Source of the DNA: Acinetobacter colistiniresistens
GTDB lineage: Bacteria > Pseudomonadota > Gammaproteobacteria > Pseudomonadales > Moraxellaceae
Assembly: GCF_000413935.1 (NCBI RefSeq)
Contig: NZ_KE340383.1
Span: 280,904-344,903 of the forward strand
Reading direction: 5' to 3'
DNA: 64,000 nucleotides
Shown: positions 1 through 8,460 of the stretch, piece after piece
Layout of the letters: each line of letters starts with the position of its first letter
Position numbering within the stretch: position 1 is the first letter of the stretch
Translations under genes and position numbers: made by a program
The notes under the pieces: generated by a model
Told to the model about the DNA's origin: nothing
Databases searched by the model: none
What the model saw: only the letters and a program-made list of their open reading frames with translations

Positions 1-1020
1 TTAGAATCCTTTTTAGGCAATTTATGGCCTGCTCAAGAGGAATTCACAAATTCCATACAGCCTATATTGTTATATGACTTAAAGGGTAACTTGGAACTAT
101 TCTTGATTAATAATACAGCACCACTTTTCGTAAGTTATCCTGCTATTAATCTACATGATGATCAGAATCAAAGATTGCCAGCACAATTTAGCCATCTCAA
201 TAATACAAGGATAGCAATTGTAGGTCTTGGATCGTTAGGAAGTAAAATTGCAATTTCACTGGCACGGTCGGGCTGTAAAAACTTTCTACTTATTGATGAT
301 GATATTCTGGCCCCACACAATCTTGTCCGTAATGAACTCAGCTGGTTAGATGTTGGCTTTGCTAAAACCCATGCTGTTGAAAGAGCATTAAAACGAACAG
401 TATTAGACATAGAAGTTGAAACGTATGAAATGCAAATTGGTGGACAGGAAAATCCTCATTTAAATTCCAATATCGCTAATGCCATTGCCACATGTAATCT
501 GATTATTGATGCGACAGCAAGCTCACATACATTTCTAACCTTAGCTGCAATTGCTAAAAGAAAACATATACCAATGGTATGGGGTGAAATCTTTGGTGGC
601 GGTGGTGGAGCAATGATGGCCCGTAGTCGCCCAACGTTAGATGCCTCACCTTTAGAGCTTCGCAATCATATTTATGGTGTCTTACAAACGTTGGAACCAA
701 TCCCAGAAGGCAAAGTTAATAATTACTGCTTTCAAACACAAAACCAAACATATATTGCATCAGATGCAGATGTAACGGCTCTTGCAGCGTCTATGACGCA
801 GTTCACATTAGATACTTTATGTACAATTGATGAGCAATCCTCTTATCCATATTCAGCATATTTAATAGGGTTCCGTAAATATTGGATATTTCAATGTCCT
901 TTTGATACTCATCCTATCGATTGTTCAGGTGCGTTAGTAACAGAATCTCCTACGGATAAACAGATATCTGAAAGTGAAAATGGCAATTCTATTGAAGAGC
1001 CTGAACCGATGAAAGGTTAA
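1..1020 (+). CDS. cap2: Cap2-type E1 (ThiF) protein of a CBASS operon, 5'-truncated by the window edge
   Basis: The reading frame is open from base 1, so this is the C-terminal 339 residues of a longer protein; the TTG at 67 is not a convincing start. Seen: a ThiF/E1 adenylation fold with the nucleotide-binding motif GLGSLGSK (about bases 223-246), a following acidic strand (LLIDDD), a glycine-rich loop, and a Cys in a YCF context that could be the E1 cysteine (unproven). Known: in type II CBASS, Cap2 is an E2-E1 fusion that conjugates the CD-NTase to cellular targets, boosting signal synthesis. The missing N-terminus would hold the E2 domain. Context supports this: JAB peptidase 6 bp downstream, then a nuclease-SAVED effector. 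It could be a stand-alone E1 if the upstream part is short. Confidence 0.82.
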   Translation, partial: LESFLGNLWPAQEEFTNSIQPILLYDLKGNLELFLINNTAPLFVSYPAINLHDDQNQRLPAQFSHLNNTRIAIVGLGSLGSKIAISLARSGCKNFLLIDDDILAPHNLVRNELSWLDVGFAKTHAVERALKRTVLDIEVETYEMQIGGQENPHLNSNIANAIATCNLIIDATASSHTFLTLAAIAKRKHIPMVWGEIFGGGGGAMMARSRPTLDASPLELRNHIYGVLQTLEPIPEGKVNNYCFQTQNQTYIASDADVTALAASMTQFTLDTLCTIDEQSSYPYSAYLIGFRKYWIFQCPFDTHPIDCSGALVTESPTDKQISESENGNSIEEPEPMKG

Positions 1021-1025
1021 TACTG

Positions 1026-1487
1026 ATGCTGAAAATATCCATTCCTACTGATATACAAATTTTACTGATAAAAGCCCTGTTGAAGTCTGGAACCCACGAA
1101 TGTGGCGGTGTTTTAATGGGTGAGCATATAGGTACAAACCATTTTAGAGTTAGCTCATTAACTGTTCAAAAGAGTGGAACGATAGCATCCTTTGTACGTG
1201 GAATTACGGATGCTATTAAAGCAATTCGCCTTTTTCATAAATCAACAAACAATAATTATCAAAAATTTAACTATTTAGGTGAATGGCATAGCCATCCTCT
1301 CTTTAGTGTACAACCCAGCAGTAAAGACCATCACACCATGAGGGAATTGGTGTCCGATCCAAAAGTTGGGGCAAATTTTGTAGTCTTACTGATTTTTCAT
1401 TTAAAAAACAATCATCTTGAGGGCAGTGCTCACACCTACCTATCAGATGGTTCCTGTTACCGATCCACCCTAGATTTAGAGAGATAA
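1026..1487 (+). CDS. cap3: Cap3-type JAB/JAMM isopeptidase of CBASS
   Basis: A 153-aa protein with a complete JAMM zinc-peptidase signature: a Glu in the early HECGG..MGE segment, then HSHP followed after seven residues by SSKD (about bases 1288-1329). Known: Cap3 proteins remove the CD-NTase from its conjugates and so counterbalance Cap2. The gene starts 6 bp after the E1 gene and ends 2 bp before the nuclease gene, so the three are almost certainly co-transcribed and translationally coupled. Its length matches stand-alone bacterial JAB proteins. Other JAB proteins act in cofactor synthesis, but the neighbours make CBASS the natural reading. Confidence 0.85.
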   Translation: MLKISIPTDIQILLIKALLKSGTHECGGVLMGEHIGTNHFRVSSLTVQKSGTIASFVRGITDAIKAIRLFHKSTNNNYQKFNYLGEWHSHPLFSVQPSSKDHHTMRELVSDPKVGANFVVLLIFHLKNNHLEGSAHTYLSDGSCYRSTLDLER

Positions 1488-1489
1488 TA

Positions 1490-2884
1490 ATGAGTGCGAG
1501 TCTGTTAGAAAAACAATCAACTGGTGGTGCGATTGCACGAGTAGGATTTGAATATCAGGATGCATTTGTATTAAGGAGCTTACCGCTATGGCTTTCACAA
1601 AGTGCATTTAGCCATATAGTGAGTGAAGCATTAAGTGATATAGAAGTTTGTTATTTTTCTTCGGAAAAGTCATTACATGTAATGTATGAAGCAAAAAATC
1701 ACTCCTTAACGGCTACGGAATTTTGGGATGAAATAAGGCGTTTTAAAAGTCTTTTTGATACCCACCCAAAAAACTTTATTTGGTTTAATTTAGTATGCCC
1801 AAGTTATAACACCGCTATCTCACCATTAATTTCAAAAATAGACCGATTAAGAGGGGTTGGATCTTCTTATGATGACGACTCTTCAGTTTCAGTGAATGGG
1901 CGCTCGGAATACCTTGATTGGTGTGTTGGTAAAAAAATTGATTTCTCTTTAGCTGAATTTGCTCTTGATTATGTTGGTTTCATAACTTTTAATTCTGAGA
2001 ATAGTGAGTCTATATTTCTAAGTGAAATTCAAGACACAATAAATATTGAACTGCTCAGGAGTCAGGTCAAACAACTAAAAGATCAGTTCAAAAATCTAAT
2101 TTCTCGTTCATCTTTTGGTCCAATATATCGTAAAGACTTTGAAAGTTTTATTTGCCATGCTCTTGAAGAAGATATAAGTAGAAGTCAGTGGCTATCCGAT
2201 CCTATAAAAATTAATCTTTCAGCATCATCCAGTCAGTATCAAGACTTAAACTTAGATATTAGTGATTTCAATGGTCCTGATCGTGCTCAAAAAAACTCCA
2301 GCGACTGGAACAACCTAATCAAAAAAGCAGTATCGATTGGGGATTTTATTCATAGCAGTGGTGACCGTAGAACCCTCCTTATAGATGGCAAACAAAGAAT
2401 GTCCAACGCATGTATGCTTGGCTATGTTTTTAGTGCCACACGTAACTTCCTACTTGAAATAGAACATAATGGCCTCGCTTATCGCACTGATGACCATAAA
2501 CAGAAAGAGGGACAATTTTTTAATAAAATCGACCCTGTTGAGCTACAGGGTGAAACTGAAGCCATAGTTACTATCGGATTTCCTACAACTATAGGTAAAG
2601 ACATTGACTCTACAATGGATGAAGTAAAGAGCTTACCTAGACTGAATTTAGAAAGCTCTTATGTGATTGATAATATGGAAACTCTAAATCTTGCTGTGAG
2701 AGAGGCAAAATCCGCTTTAGTTTCATTCAAATCTGAAAATAAGTTATCTAAATTACACCTCTTTATTAAAGCACCCTCAGTTTTTGCAATGGTCTTGGGA
2801 CATCGCTTGAATGGTATTTGCGATATCCAGCTTTACGATTGGGTAGATGGGCAATATATCCCTACAGCCGAACTGAACTTATAA
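1490..2884 (+). CDS. cap4: Cap4-type CBASS effector: DUF4297-like nuclease with SAVED domain
   Basis: 464 aa. The N-terminus (TGGA..RVGFEYQ, residues 11-23) and the pattern D50 ... E67-A-K69 match the restriction-like nuclease (DUF4297) domain of Cap4. The C-terminal third (about 290-464) has the look of a SAVED domain: LHLFIKAPSVFAMVLGH, then an LYDW segment and YIPT near the end. Known: Cap4 is a non-specific dsDNA endonuclease that oligomerises when SAVED binds a cyclic trinucleotide, and a Cap4 from Acinetobacter baumannii has been studied. Inferred role: abortive degradation of DNA on phage infection. A good ribosome site (GAGAGATAATA) precedes the ATG. Confidence 0.85.
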   Translation: MSASLLEKQSTGGAIARVGFEYQDAFVLRSLPLWLSQSAFSHIVSEALSDIEVCYFSSEKSLHVMYEAKNHSLTATEFWDEIRRFKSLFDTHPKNFIWFNLVCPSYNTAISPLISKIDRLRGVGSSYDDDSSVSVNGRSEYLDWCVGKKIDFSLAEFALDYVGFITFNSENSESIFLSEIQDTINIELLRSQVKQLKDQFKNLISRSSFGPIYRKDFESFICHALEEDISRSQWLSDPIKINLSASSSQYQDLNLDISDFNGPDRAQKNSSDWNNLIKKAVSIGDFIHSSGDRRTLLIDGKQRMSNACMLGYVFSATRNFLLEIEHNGLAYRTDDHKQKEGQFFNKIDPVELQGETEAIVTIGFPTTIGKDIDSTMDEVKSLPRLNLESSYVIDNMETLNLAVREAKSALVSFKSENKLSKLHLFIKAPSVFAMVLGHRLNGICDIQLYDWVDGQYIPTAELNL

Positions 2885-2928
2885 GAAGAATTGACTAGTC
2901 GATAATATTACCAATAGAGAGGTTGATC

Positions 2929-4824
2929 ATGAACAATCATTCTAATGAAGAAAATACTGATAACTCTTTAGATAAAAAAAAATCACCCGCATTCAAAGTT
3001 CTTGAATCCAATGCTGAAAAGTTCTTAATGGTGTGGTGGTATGGGGCGTTAGCAAAAGCTGAACGTAGAAATACCCAACCTAAAGTTCATGTGGCTTTTA
3101 GGGAACTTCTGGAAGATTACACACCCACAGATAATTTTATTTTTATTGATGCCAATATAACAGATTTGGTGTCTTGGCCTATTGGCACAGTTTGGCATCA
3201 TGAACGATTGGTTGATTATCTTCCCTTAGAAATACGGGAGTTTGATATTGACCATACGGATTTTAAACATACCTATGTTCAAACATATAAGCGAGACGAA
3301 AAGACTGGGGAAATAGATCATTTCCTCTCAAACATAAATGAATTTTATATTAAGCCAAGCAAACGTGAGAATTGTATTTCTTTCTCCTTAACGGATCAGG
3401 AATATAAGGAACTTCTCGTACCTTGTTTTGAGTTTCTGGTTAGAGGGTATGGTCTATCTACTGAACTTCCTAGAATTCTGACAACATACGATGAGGCCGA
3501 ACGGCATGAACGGCTCTACACTCCTCATCCAGGAGAGGAAGGCACATGGACTGTTCTTATAGGTGATGGCCTTACATTAAATGACCATGTATTTATTGCC
3601 TATTATCAATACAGTGAATATACCCAAAATGCTGTAAGGATATTATTTAGCAGTATTGCAAAACATGATGATTTTGATAAAAAAAATCATATATACCCTA
3701 AAGTAATGCCATGGCACGAGGAAACGAGAAAGATTCGAGTTTCAGGTTTCAATATTTCTGGTACCAATGCTTTTTTAGGTCTAAGAATTCTTGGAATAGA
3801 TTTACCAGATCAAACCCTCATCAGAAGTGTCACAAAGGAAGTTCACCAAGTTAAGAAACCTATAGACCACAACGCACCTAAGCCTCCTGAGCTACAACTA
3901 GGCTCTGGTCAGATTAATGTATCTGAAGATCAAGGAGGGCGCAGACCATTGTCACAAACGGTTATTTTAGATCATGAATTTGAATGGTTAGGTTCAGGAC
4001 CCATCGCGAAAAAAAGTAAAACAAAACATGAAAGAACCATTACTCGGTCACAAAGGAAGAAAAATATAAAAGAAACCAATACAGTTGGTACAGGGGAACC
4101 TGATAGCTCCAAGGATGTTCTTAATGCCACAATTAATCCGACCACTAATAAAGATAATGCCACAGAATTTGAAGCTCCAGAACAAGGAAGAATTATGGAC
4201 CTTTGGAATGCTTGCGTAAAAGCACGCTTGTTAAATCCCAGTATTGTCAATGCAGTACACTATTATACTTTTGAAGAAGACTTTAATTACAACGATAAAC
4301 CCACTCTAATGGCCTTTTCCGTCAATTCAGAAACTTTAGAAAATGAAGATATTTCAGATGGAGAAAAGCAAGCTTATAAAAATTGGTGTTATGCAAATTC
4401 AAATAAAACAGCAACTCGCGGAGCATTAGTCATTCGACTATCTCTTAAAAATTGCCCTCCAGTTTATATTTTCGATATACAACCAGCGATTTATATTTCA
4501 AATGTAGAGGGAAAAAGCATCCACAAGGAACGTGGGCATTCTGGGCTAGTATTTAGGTCAAAGACCCTAGAACAATTTGAACAGTATATTTCTGATCTCA
4601 TGAAGAGCTTACCTTTGTCAGAGGGCTCTTATTCGAAAACTCTTCAGGGCTCCAATCTTGTTACCCAATTATTTGTTTTTAGGCGCTCAAAATCTGCTGG
4701 CTTTTCAGATGGTGAATCAACTTTATTGAATGCTCTAAGAAAAATTGGAATTACCAATATTCAGTTAAAGGAAAAAACAGAAGAAAAGCCCACGGTAATC
4801 CCCCCGAAAAATAAAAGGATGTAA
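2929..4824 (+). CDS. TnsE-like Tn7 target-selection protein, 3' end replaced by an IS
   Basis: I chose ATG 2929 because GAGAGG lies 6 bp upstream; a TTG at 2923 is in frame. 631 aa, no signal peptide or membrane segment. By eye it follows the layout of Tn7 TnsE: a helical segment ending LSTELPRIL..YDEAERHERL, a strand with RKIRVSGF, a WLGSGPIAKKSK basic stretch near the middle, a low-complexity charged linker, and a C-terminal domain with VYIFDIQ ... GLVFRSKTLEQFEQYISDL. Known: TnsE directs Tn7 to replicating or conjugating DNA. It sits 44 bp after cap4 and far from the tnsABC genes. Its last codons and stop lie inside the IS3 left end, so the native C-terminus is lost. The alternative is a fourth CBASS-linked gene of unknown function. 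Confidence 0.5.
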   Translation: MNNHSNEENTDNSLDKKKSPAFKVLESNAEKFLMVWWYGALAKAERRNTQPKVHVAFRELLEDYTPTDNFIFIDANITDLVSWPIGTVWHHERLVDYLPLEIREFDIDHTDFKHTYVQTYKRDEKTGEIDHFLSNINEFYIKPSKRENCISFSLTDQEYKELLVPCFEFLVRGYGLSTELPRILTTYDEAERHERLYTPHPGEEGTWTVLIGDGLTLNDHVFIAYYQYSEYTQNAVRILFSSIAKHDDFDKKNHIYPKVMPWHEETRKIRVSGFNISGTNAFLGLRILGIDLPDQTLIRSVTKEVHQVKKPIDHNAPKPPELQLGSGQINVSEDQGGRRPLSQTVILDHEFEWLGSGPIAKKSKTKHERTITRSQRKKNIKETNTVGTGEPDSSKDVLNATINPTTNKDNATEFEAPEQGRIMDLWNACVKARLLNPSIVNAVHYYTFEEDFNYNDKPTLMAFSVNSETLENEDISDGEKQAYKNWCYANSNKTATRGALVIRLSLKNCPPVYIFDIQPAIYISNVEGKSIHKERGHSGLVFRSKTLEQFEQYISDLMKSLPLSEGSYSKTLQGSNLVTQLFVFRRSKSAGFSDGESTLLNALRKIGITNIQLKEKTEEKPTVIPPKNKRM

Positions 4825-4864
4825 AAGTAGAATTTTCTCTTAAGATAGAAGCAGGAGATTCTGC

Positions 4865-5131
4865 ATGAAAACATCTAAATTTACTGACAGTCAGATCATG
4901 TCTATTTTGAAACAGGCGGAGTCTGGCACGCCTGTTACCACTCTTTGTCGTGAACATGGCATGAGTAATGCGACTTTCTATAAATGGCGTGCTAAATATG
5001 GCGGTATGGATGCCTCATTAATTGCTCGGTTGAAAGAACTTGAAGCAGAAAATGCCAAGCTAAAAAAGATGTATGCTGAAGAGCGGCTCAAAGCCGAAAT
5101 CATTCAGGAAGCCATGTCAAAAAAGTGGTAA
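4865..5131 (+). CDS. IS3-family transposase OrfA
   Basis: An 88-aa HTH_8-type DNA-binding protein (FTDSQIMSILKQAESG, then the recognition helix region CREHGMSNATFYKWRAKYGG) followed by a leucine-zipper-like coiled coil (LKELEAENAKLKKMYAEERL). The ribosome site AGGAG precedes the ATG. Near its end is the slippery heptamer A AAA AAG at 5119-5125, in the correct phase for -1 frameshifting into OrfB. Confidence 0.92.
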   Translation: MKTSKFTDSQIMSILKQAESGTPVTTLCREHGMSNATFYKWRAKYGGMDASLIARLKELEAENAKLKKMYAEERLKAEIIQEAMSKKW

Positions 5132-5940
5132 AGCCATCTTGTCGTCGTCAGATGGCGCAACAAGCTGTTGTCGATCATGCCGTCAGCATTCGCTTGGCTT
5201 GCAAGGCATTTAGTATCAGTGAAACTTGCTACCGTTATCAGTCCAAATTGAACGATGACAATGTATTAATTGCAGAGCAGCTGATTGGACTCACTGAGGA
5301 AAATACGGATTGGGGTTTTGGTCTGTGTTTCTCTTATCTACGCCATGTTGAAAATTACGGTTGGAATCATAAGCGTGTTTACCGTATTTACTGTGAGCTG
5401 GCACTGAATCTACGTATTAAGCCAAGGAGAAGACTGAAACGGCATGTACCTGAACCACTTAAGGAACCGGTTCGAGCAAATCAGGTTTGGTCATTAGACT
5501 TTATGCATGATCAGCTGATCGATGGTCGCAAGTTTCGCCTATTGAATGTAATTGATGATTACCGTCGTGAAGGCTTAGCGATTGAAGCAGGTTTCTCATT
5601 ACCTACAATCCGAGTGATTCGAACACTCAATCAGTTACTGGAATATCGAGAGAAACCATCAGTGATTCGATGCGACAATGGCCCAGAATTTATCAGTCAT
5701 GAATTTATCAATTGGGCAAAACAACATGGTATACGGATCGAATATATTCAACCTGGCAAGCCACAACAAAATGCGTATATCGAGCGCTACAATCGTACAA
5801 TGCGTTATAGTTGGGTGAGCAAGCACTTGTTCGATACATTGGAGCAAGTGCAAGATTATGCAACACAATGGTTGTGGCATTATAACCATGAGCGACCGCA
5901 CAAAGCCAATGGAGGCAAACCACCTCTGATGGCTGCTTAA
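5125..5940 (+). CDS. IS3-family transposase OrfB (DDE integrase), made by -1 frameshift
   Basis: 271 aa beginning GTG within the OrfA overlap. It lies in the -1 frame relative to OrfA, so the active product is most likely the OrfAB fusion made at the A6G site at 5119-5125. Seen: an HTH_21 segment, then the rve catalytic core with W.LDFMHDQL (first Asp), VIRCDNGPEFIS (second Asp) and QNAYIERYNRTMR (Glu), then the terminal HYNHERPHKANGGKPP block. All three catalytic acidic residues are present, so the element may be active. Confidence 0.92.
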   Translation: MVKPSCRRQMAQQAVVDHAVSIRLACKAFSISETCYRYQSKLNDDNVLIAEQLIGLTEENTDWGFGLCFSYLRHVENYGWNHKRVYRIYCELALNLRIKPRRRLKRHVPEPLKEPVRANQVWSLDFMHDQLIDGRKFRLLNVIDDYRREGLAIEAGFSLPTIRVIRTLNQLLEYREKPSVIRCDNGPEFISHEFINWAKQHGIRIEYIQPGKPQQNAYIERYNRTMRYSWVSKHLFDTLEQVQDYATQWLWHYNHERPHKANGGKPPLMAA

Positions 5941-6116
5941 CCTCTACTTTTAACTTCGGTTATTTATGGGAGGATTACCTTATCTATTGAGATTAATAAC
6001 CTTTAATCTCTAAATTCTTTGGTAACTTAATAGCAGATTTATATCTTTCCATTGCAAGTAATCTTTTAGACATAGGTCACCTATAATGTAAAGATTTTTA
6101 TTTTTCTTGGGCTTTA

Positions 6117-6312
6117 GGCAGAAAAAACTGGTTATTTGCAGGATCATTACTTAGAGGTCAACGGGCAGACGAACATCATGACTTTAATTCAGTCAGCCAA
6201 ACTGAATGGTCTGGATCCGTATGCCTAGTTCAGTGATGTGTTAAAAAGACTACCAACACATAAAATGAAAGACATCGAAGAGCTACTACCACATATGTGG
6301 AAGCCTGTTTGA
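6117..6312 (+). pseudogene. IS66-family transposase C-terminal remnant
   Basis: A fragment whose translation matches the end of IS66 TnpC: GRKNWLFAGS, then after a frame change QTNIMTLIQSAKLNGLDPYA, an in-frame TAG, then FSDVLKRLPTHKM..IEELLPHMWKPV and a stop at 6310-6312. At least one frameshift and one nonsense change make it non-functional, and the rest of the element is gone. The flanks 5980-6116 and 6313-6420 show nothing else recognisable. Confidence 0.8.
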
Positions 6313-6441
6313 GTCAAGTGGGTTTAATCAAATGCTTACATTTATCGAATAAAAACTGAATCTCTCTAGATGATTAACATTATTTAGTTTATTATTCATT
6401 TATTCTGATTTATAAATAACAAATCAATTTTTGGAATAAAT

Positions 6442-7317
6442 ATGGATATCAAGGGGTTAAAGGTTTTTAATGCTGTTATTGAAACAGGAAGTTTTTCAGG
6501 GGCAGCTCAGAAACTTCATTGTGTTCAGCCCAATATTACTTCACATATCAATAAATTAGAAAGTCTATTAGGTGTAAGATTATTGGTTCGATCTCCTAAA
6601 GGTATTTGTCTAACCGCTGAAGGTGTTAAACTTAAAAAATATAGCGATCAGATCTTAGATCTTGTAGATGCAGCATCGGATGATCTTAGTTCTGACAATA
6701 ATACATTACAGTCATGTCCACTTGATATCGGCATTCTACAAACTGTTAACCAACGTAATCTTATTGATTGTATCCAGCATCTAAACAATAAAACGAAACA
6801 ACCATTATCAATAAAAACTATGTCTTTAAACCATTTAAAATCAGAATTGATCGCTGGAAATATTGATTGTGGATTAATTAATGAAGAATTAATTCATCCT
6901 TGTATCTATAATATTCCTTTATGGAAAGAAACGGCTGTACTTTGTTATAACAATAAATTATTTCCACCACTTACCCAATATTCTAAAGAAATTAATCTTA
7001 TCGCTTATCCAAAGGGTTGCTATTACCGCCAAATTGGTGAGAAAATTTTATTAAATCAAAATATTAATTTCACAACAATTGATTTCGACAATATTGACAA
7101 TATATATCAGGCAGTTCTCAATGGTTTAGGGTATGCAGTGTTACCCCATAGTTATATTGAGAGAATGAATAATGATCTTATTACTTTACAAGAGATCCAT
7201 GATACTGATAGCTCAGTACAAATATGGTTCTCATGTCAAAATCGTTACTTATATAATTTTAAAGAGCTTTATTTACTTCATGACATTCTTATTCACAATG
7301 TTTCAGCTAGATGTTAG
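6442..7317 (+). CDS. LysR-family transcriptional regulator
   Basis: 291 aa. Residues 1-60 carry the LysR winged helix-turn-helix (MDIKGLKVFNAVIETGSFSG, then AAQKLHCVQPNITSHINKLE); the remainder is the effector-binding domain. The ribosome site GGAATA lies 7 bp before the ATG. It points rightward into the end of the nitronate monooxygenase gene (49-bp convergent gap) and is the only regulator in the 6.4-19 kb cargo cluster, so it probably controls that cluster, most likely at the 15.3-15.6 kb divergent promoter region. Its ligand cannot be read from the sequence. Confidence 0.9.
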   Translation: MDIKGLKVFNAVIETGSFSGAAQKLHCVQPNITSHINKLESLLGVRLLVRSPKGICLTAEGVKLKKYSDQILDLVDAASDDLSSDNNTLQSCPLDIGILQTVNQRNLIDCIQHLNNKTKQPLSIKTMSLNHLKSELIAGNIDCGLINEELIHPCIYNIPLWKETAVLCYNNKLFPPLTQYSKEINLIAYPKGCYYRQIGEKILLNQNINFTTIDFDNIDNIYQAVLNGLGYAVLPHSYIERMNNDLITLQEIHDTDSSVQIWFSCQNRYLYNFKELYLLHDILIHNVSARC

Positions 7318-7365
7318 GTTAATAAGGAAGATCATGTTCTTCCTTATTATTAAAGAAATATAAAA

Positions 7366-8427
7366 TTAAATAGATTTACTTTTGTACCATTCATCTACAA
7401 GTGTACTGACTAATTTTTGCATTGAGAGAGGACGTCCCATACCTACACCTTGCCCTGCCCAAAGCGACATAAATTCCGCATTATTTTGTTCTTTTGCCCA
7501 TTTACGTATAGGCCCAGATAATGCATTCTGAATAGGATAAATTGGTACTGTCTCATTATTTGCCAACTCTCTCATAAATTGATTCTCAATCCCTCTAGCA
7601 AGTTTACCTGAGAATGTTTGAGTCAGTTTGGTATCATGACCAGATGAGCTTAGTAATTTATTACGATATGCTGGCGATAAATTAGCTTCATCACAAAATA
7701 AAAATGCTGTGCCTAACTGAACCATATCAGCACCAATAGATTGCAGTGCTGCTATAGTTTGTCCAGTCATAATCCCACCAGCAGCGATTAATGGTAATTT
7801 TACTTTAGCTTTTGTTTCTATAAGCAGAGGCAATAAAGCCATTCCTCTATCTTCGGATTTTAAAAACATACCTCGATGGCCGCCAGCTTCAACGCCTTGT
7901 AAACAAATTGCATCAGCTCCTATAGCCTCCCATGCTAGGGCTTCTTGTACAGTAGTTGCTGTGCCAATGACAAAACATCCTTGCTCATGCAAATTTGTAA
8001 TTTGTTGTTTATTAAGAATACCAAATGTAAAGCTTGCGATCTCTGGCCGTAATTGCAAAAGGACATCAAACTGTTCACTAAATTTTGGAGCAAATTTAGT
8101 AGGTAGCTCTAATGGTGGTAAATTTAGAGAGGTATGTAATTTCTGTAACTTCTCGATATCCAACTTATCCCAATCATGTTTAGGATGATCATTGATGATG
8201 AATAAATTAATATTAAAAGGTTTATTCGTAAGCTGACGTATCTTTTCAACGGTAGATTTAATCGCAGAGGGTTCAAGCATCCCCGCACCTAATGATCCTA
8301 AAATCCCAATTTCACATGCTTGAGCAACCATTTCCGCAGTTGTTATTCCTGCCATGGGAGCCTGAATAATTGGATACTTAAATTGGAATCTCTCAGTAAT
8401 CATTTTTGCATGTCCTGATAAAATCAT
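7366..8427 (-). CDS. Nitronate monooxygenase-like FMN enzyme (2-nitropropane dioxygenase family)
   Basis: 353 aa TIM-barrel flavoprotein. Seen: the N-terminal YPIIQAPMAGITTAEM block, GILGSLGAG, the central GADAICLQGVEAGGHRG FMN-site motif, and AAGGIMTGQTI plus GADMVQLGTAF phosphate-binding segments. AGGAG precedes the ATG. Known members oxidise nitronates such as propionate-3-nitronate using FMN and oxygen, and related enzymes act in natural-product pathways. It is the last gene of the leftward operon, 33 bp after the AsnRS-like gene. Next to an N-hydroxylase-like flavoprotein it could detoxify or process a nitro or oxime intermediate; that is inference. Confidence 0.85.
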   Translation of the reverse strand: MILSGHAKMITERFQFKYPIIQAPMAGITTAEMVAQACEIGILGSLGAGMLEPSAIKSTVEKIRQLTNKPFNINLFIINDHPKHDWDKLDIEKLQKLHTSLNLPPLELPTKFAPKFSEQFDVLLQLRPEIASFTFGILNKQQITNLHEQGCFVIGTATTVQEALAWEAIGADAICLQGVEAGGHRGMFLKSEDRGMALLPLLIETKAKVKLPLIAAGGIMTGQTIAALQSIGADMVQLGTAFLFCDEANLSPAYRNKLLSSSGHDTKLTQTFSGKLARGIENQFMRELANNETVPIYPIQNALSGPIRKWAKEQNNAEFMSLWAGQGVGMGRPLSMQKLVSTLVDEWYKSKSI

Positions 8428-8460
8428 TATCTAACTCCTATAACATTTAATTCTGATTAC

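Larger units (their letters stand above)
4794..5979 (+). mobile_element. IS3-family insertion sequence
   Basis: About 1.19 kb with two overlapping ORFs typical of IS3. The ends form an imperfect inverted repeat of roughly 40 bp: GGTAATCC at 4794-4801 opposes GGATTACC at 5972-5979, and inner TAAAAGTAGA copies lie at 4822-4831 and, inverted, at 5943-5952. I saw no clear target duplication in the flanks, so the exact ends are uncertain by a few bases. The left end supplies the stop codon of the TnsE-like gene. Confidence 0.85.

Noticed and set aside
67..1020. ThiF protein starting at TTG 67
   Set aside because: The frame is open to base 1 with protein-like sequence, so the start lies upstream of the window; treated as a partial gene.
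2929..4824. Reading the 631-aa protein as a fourth CBASS effector
   Set aside because: It shows no nuclease, membrane or ligand-sensor motif, and its segment order fits TnsE better; kept only as an alternative.
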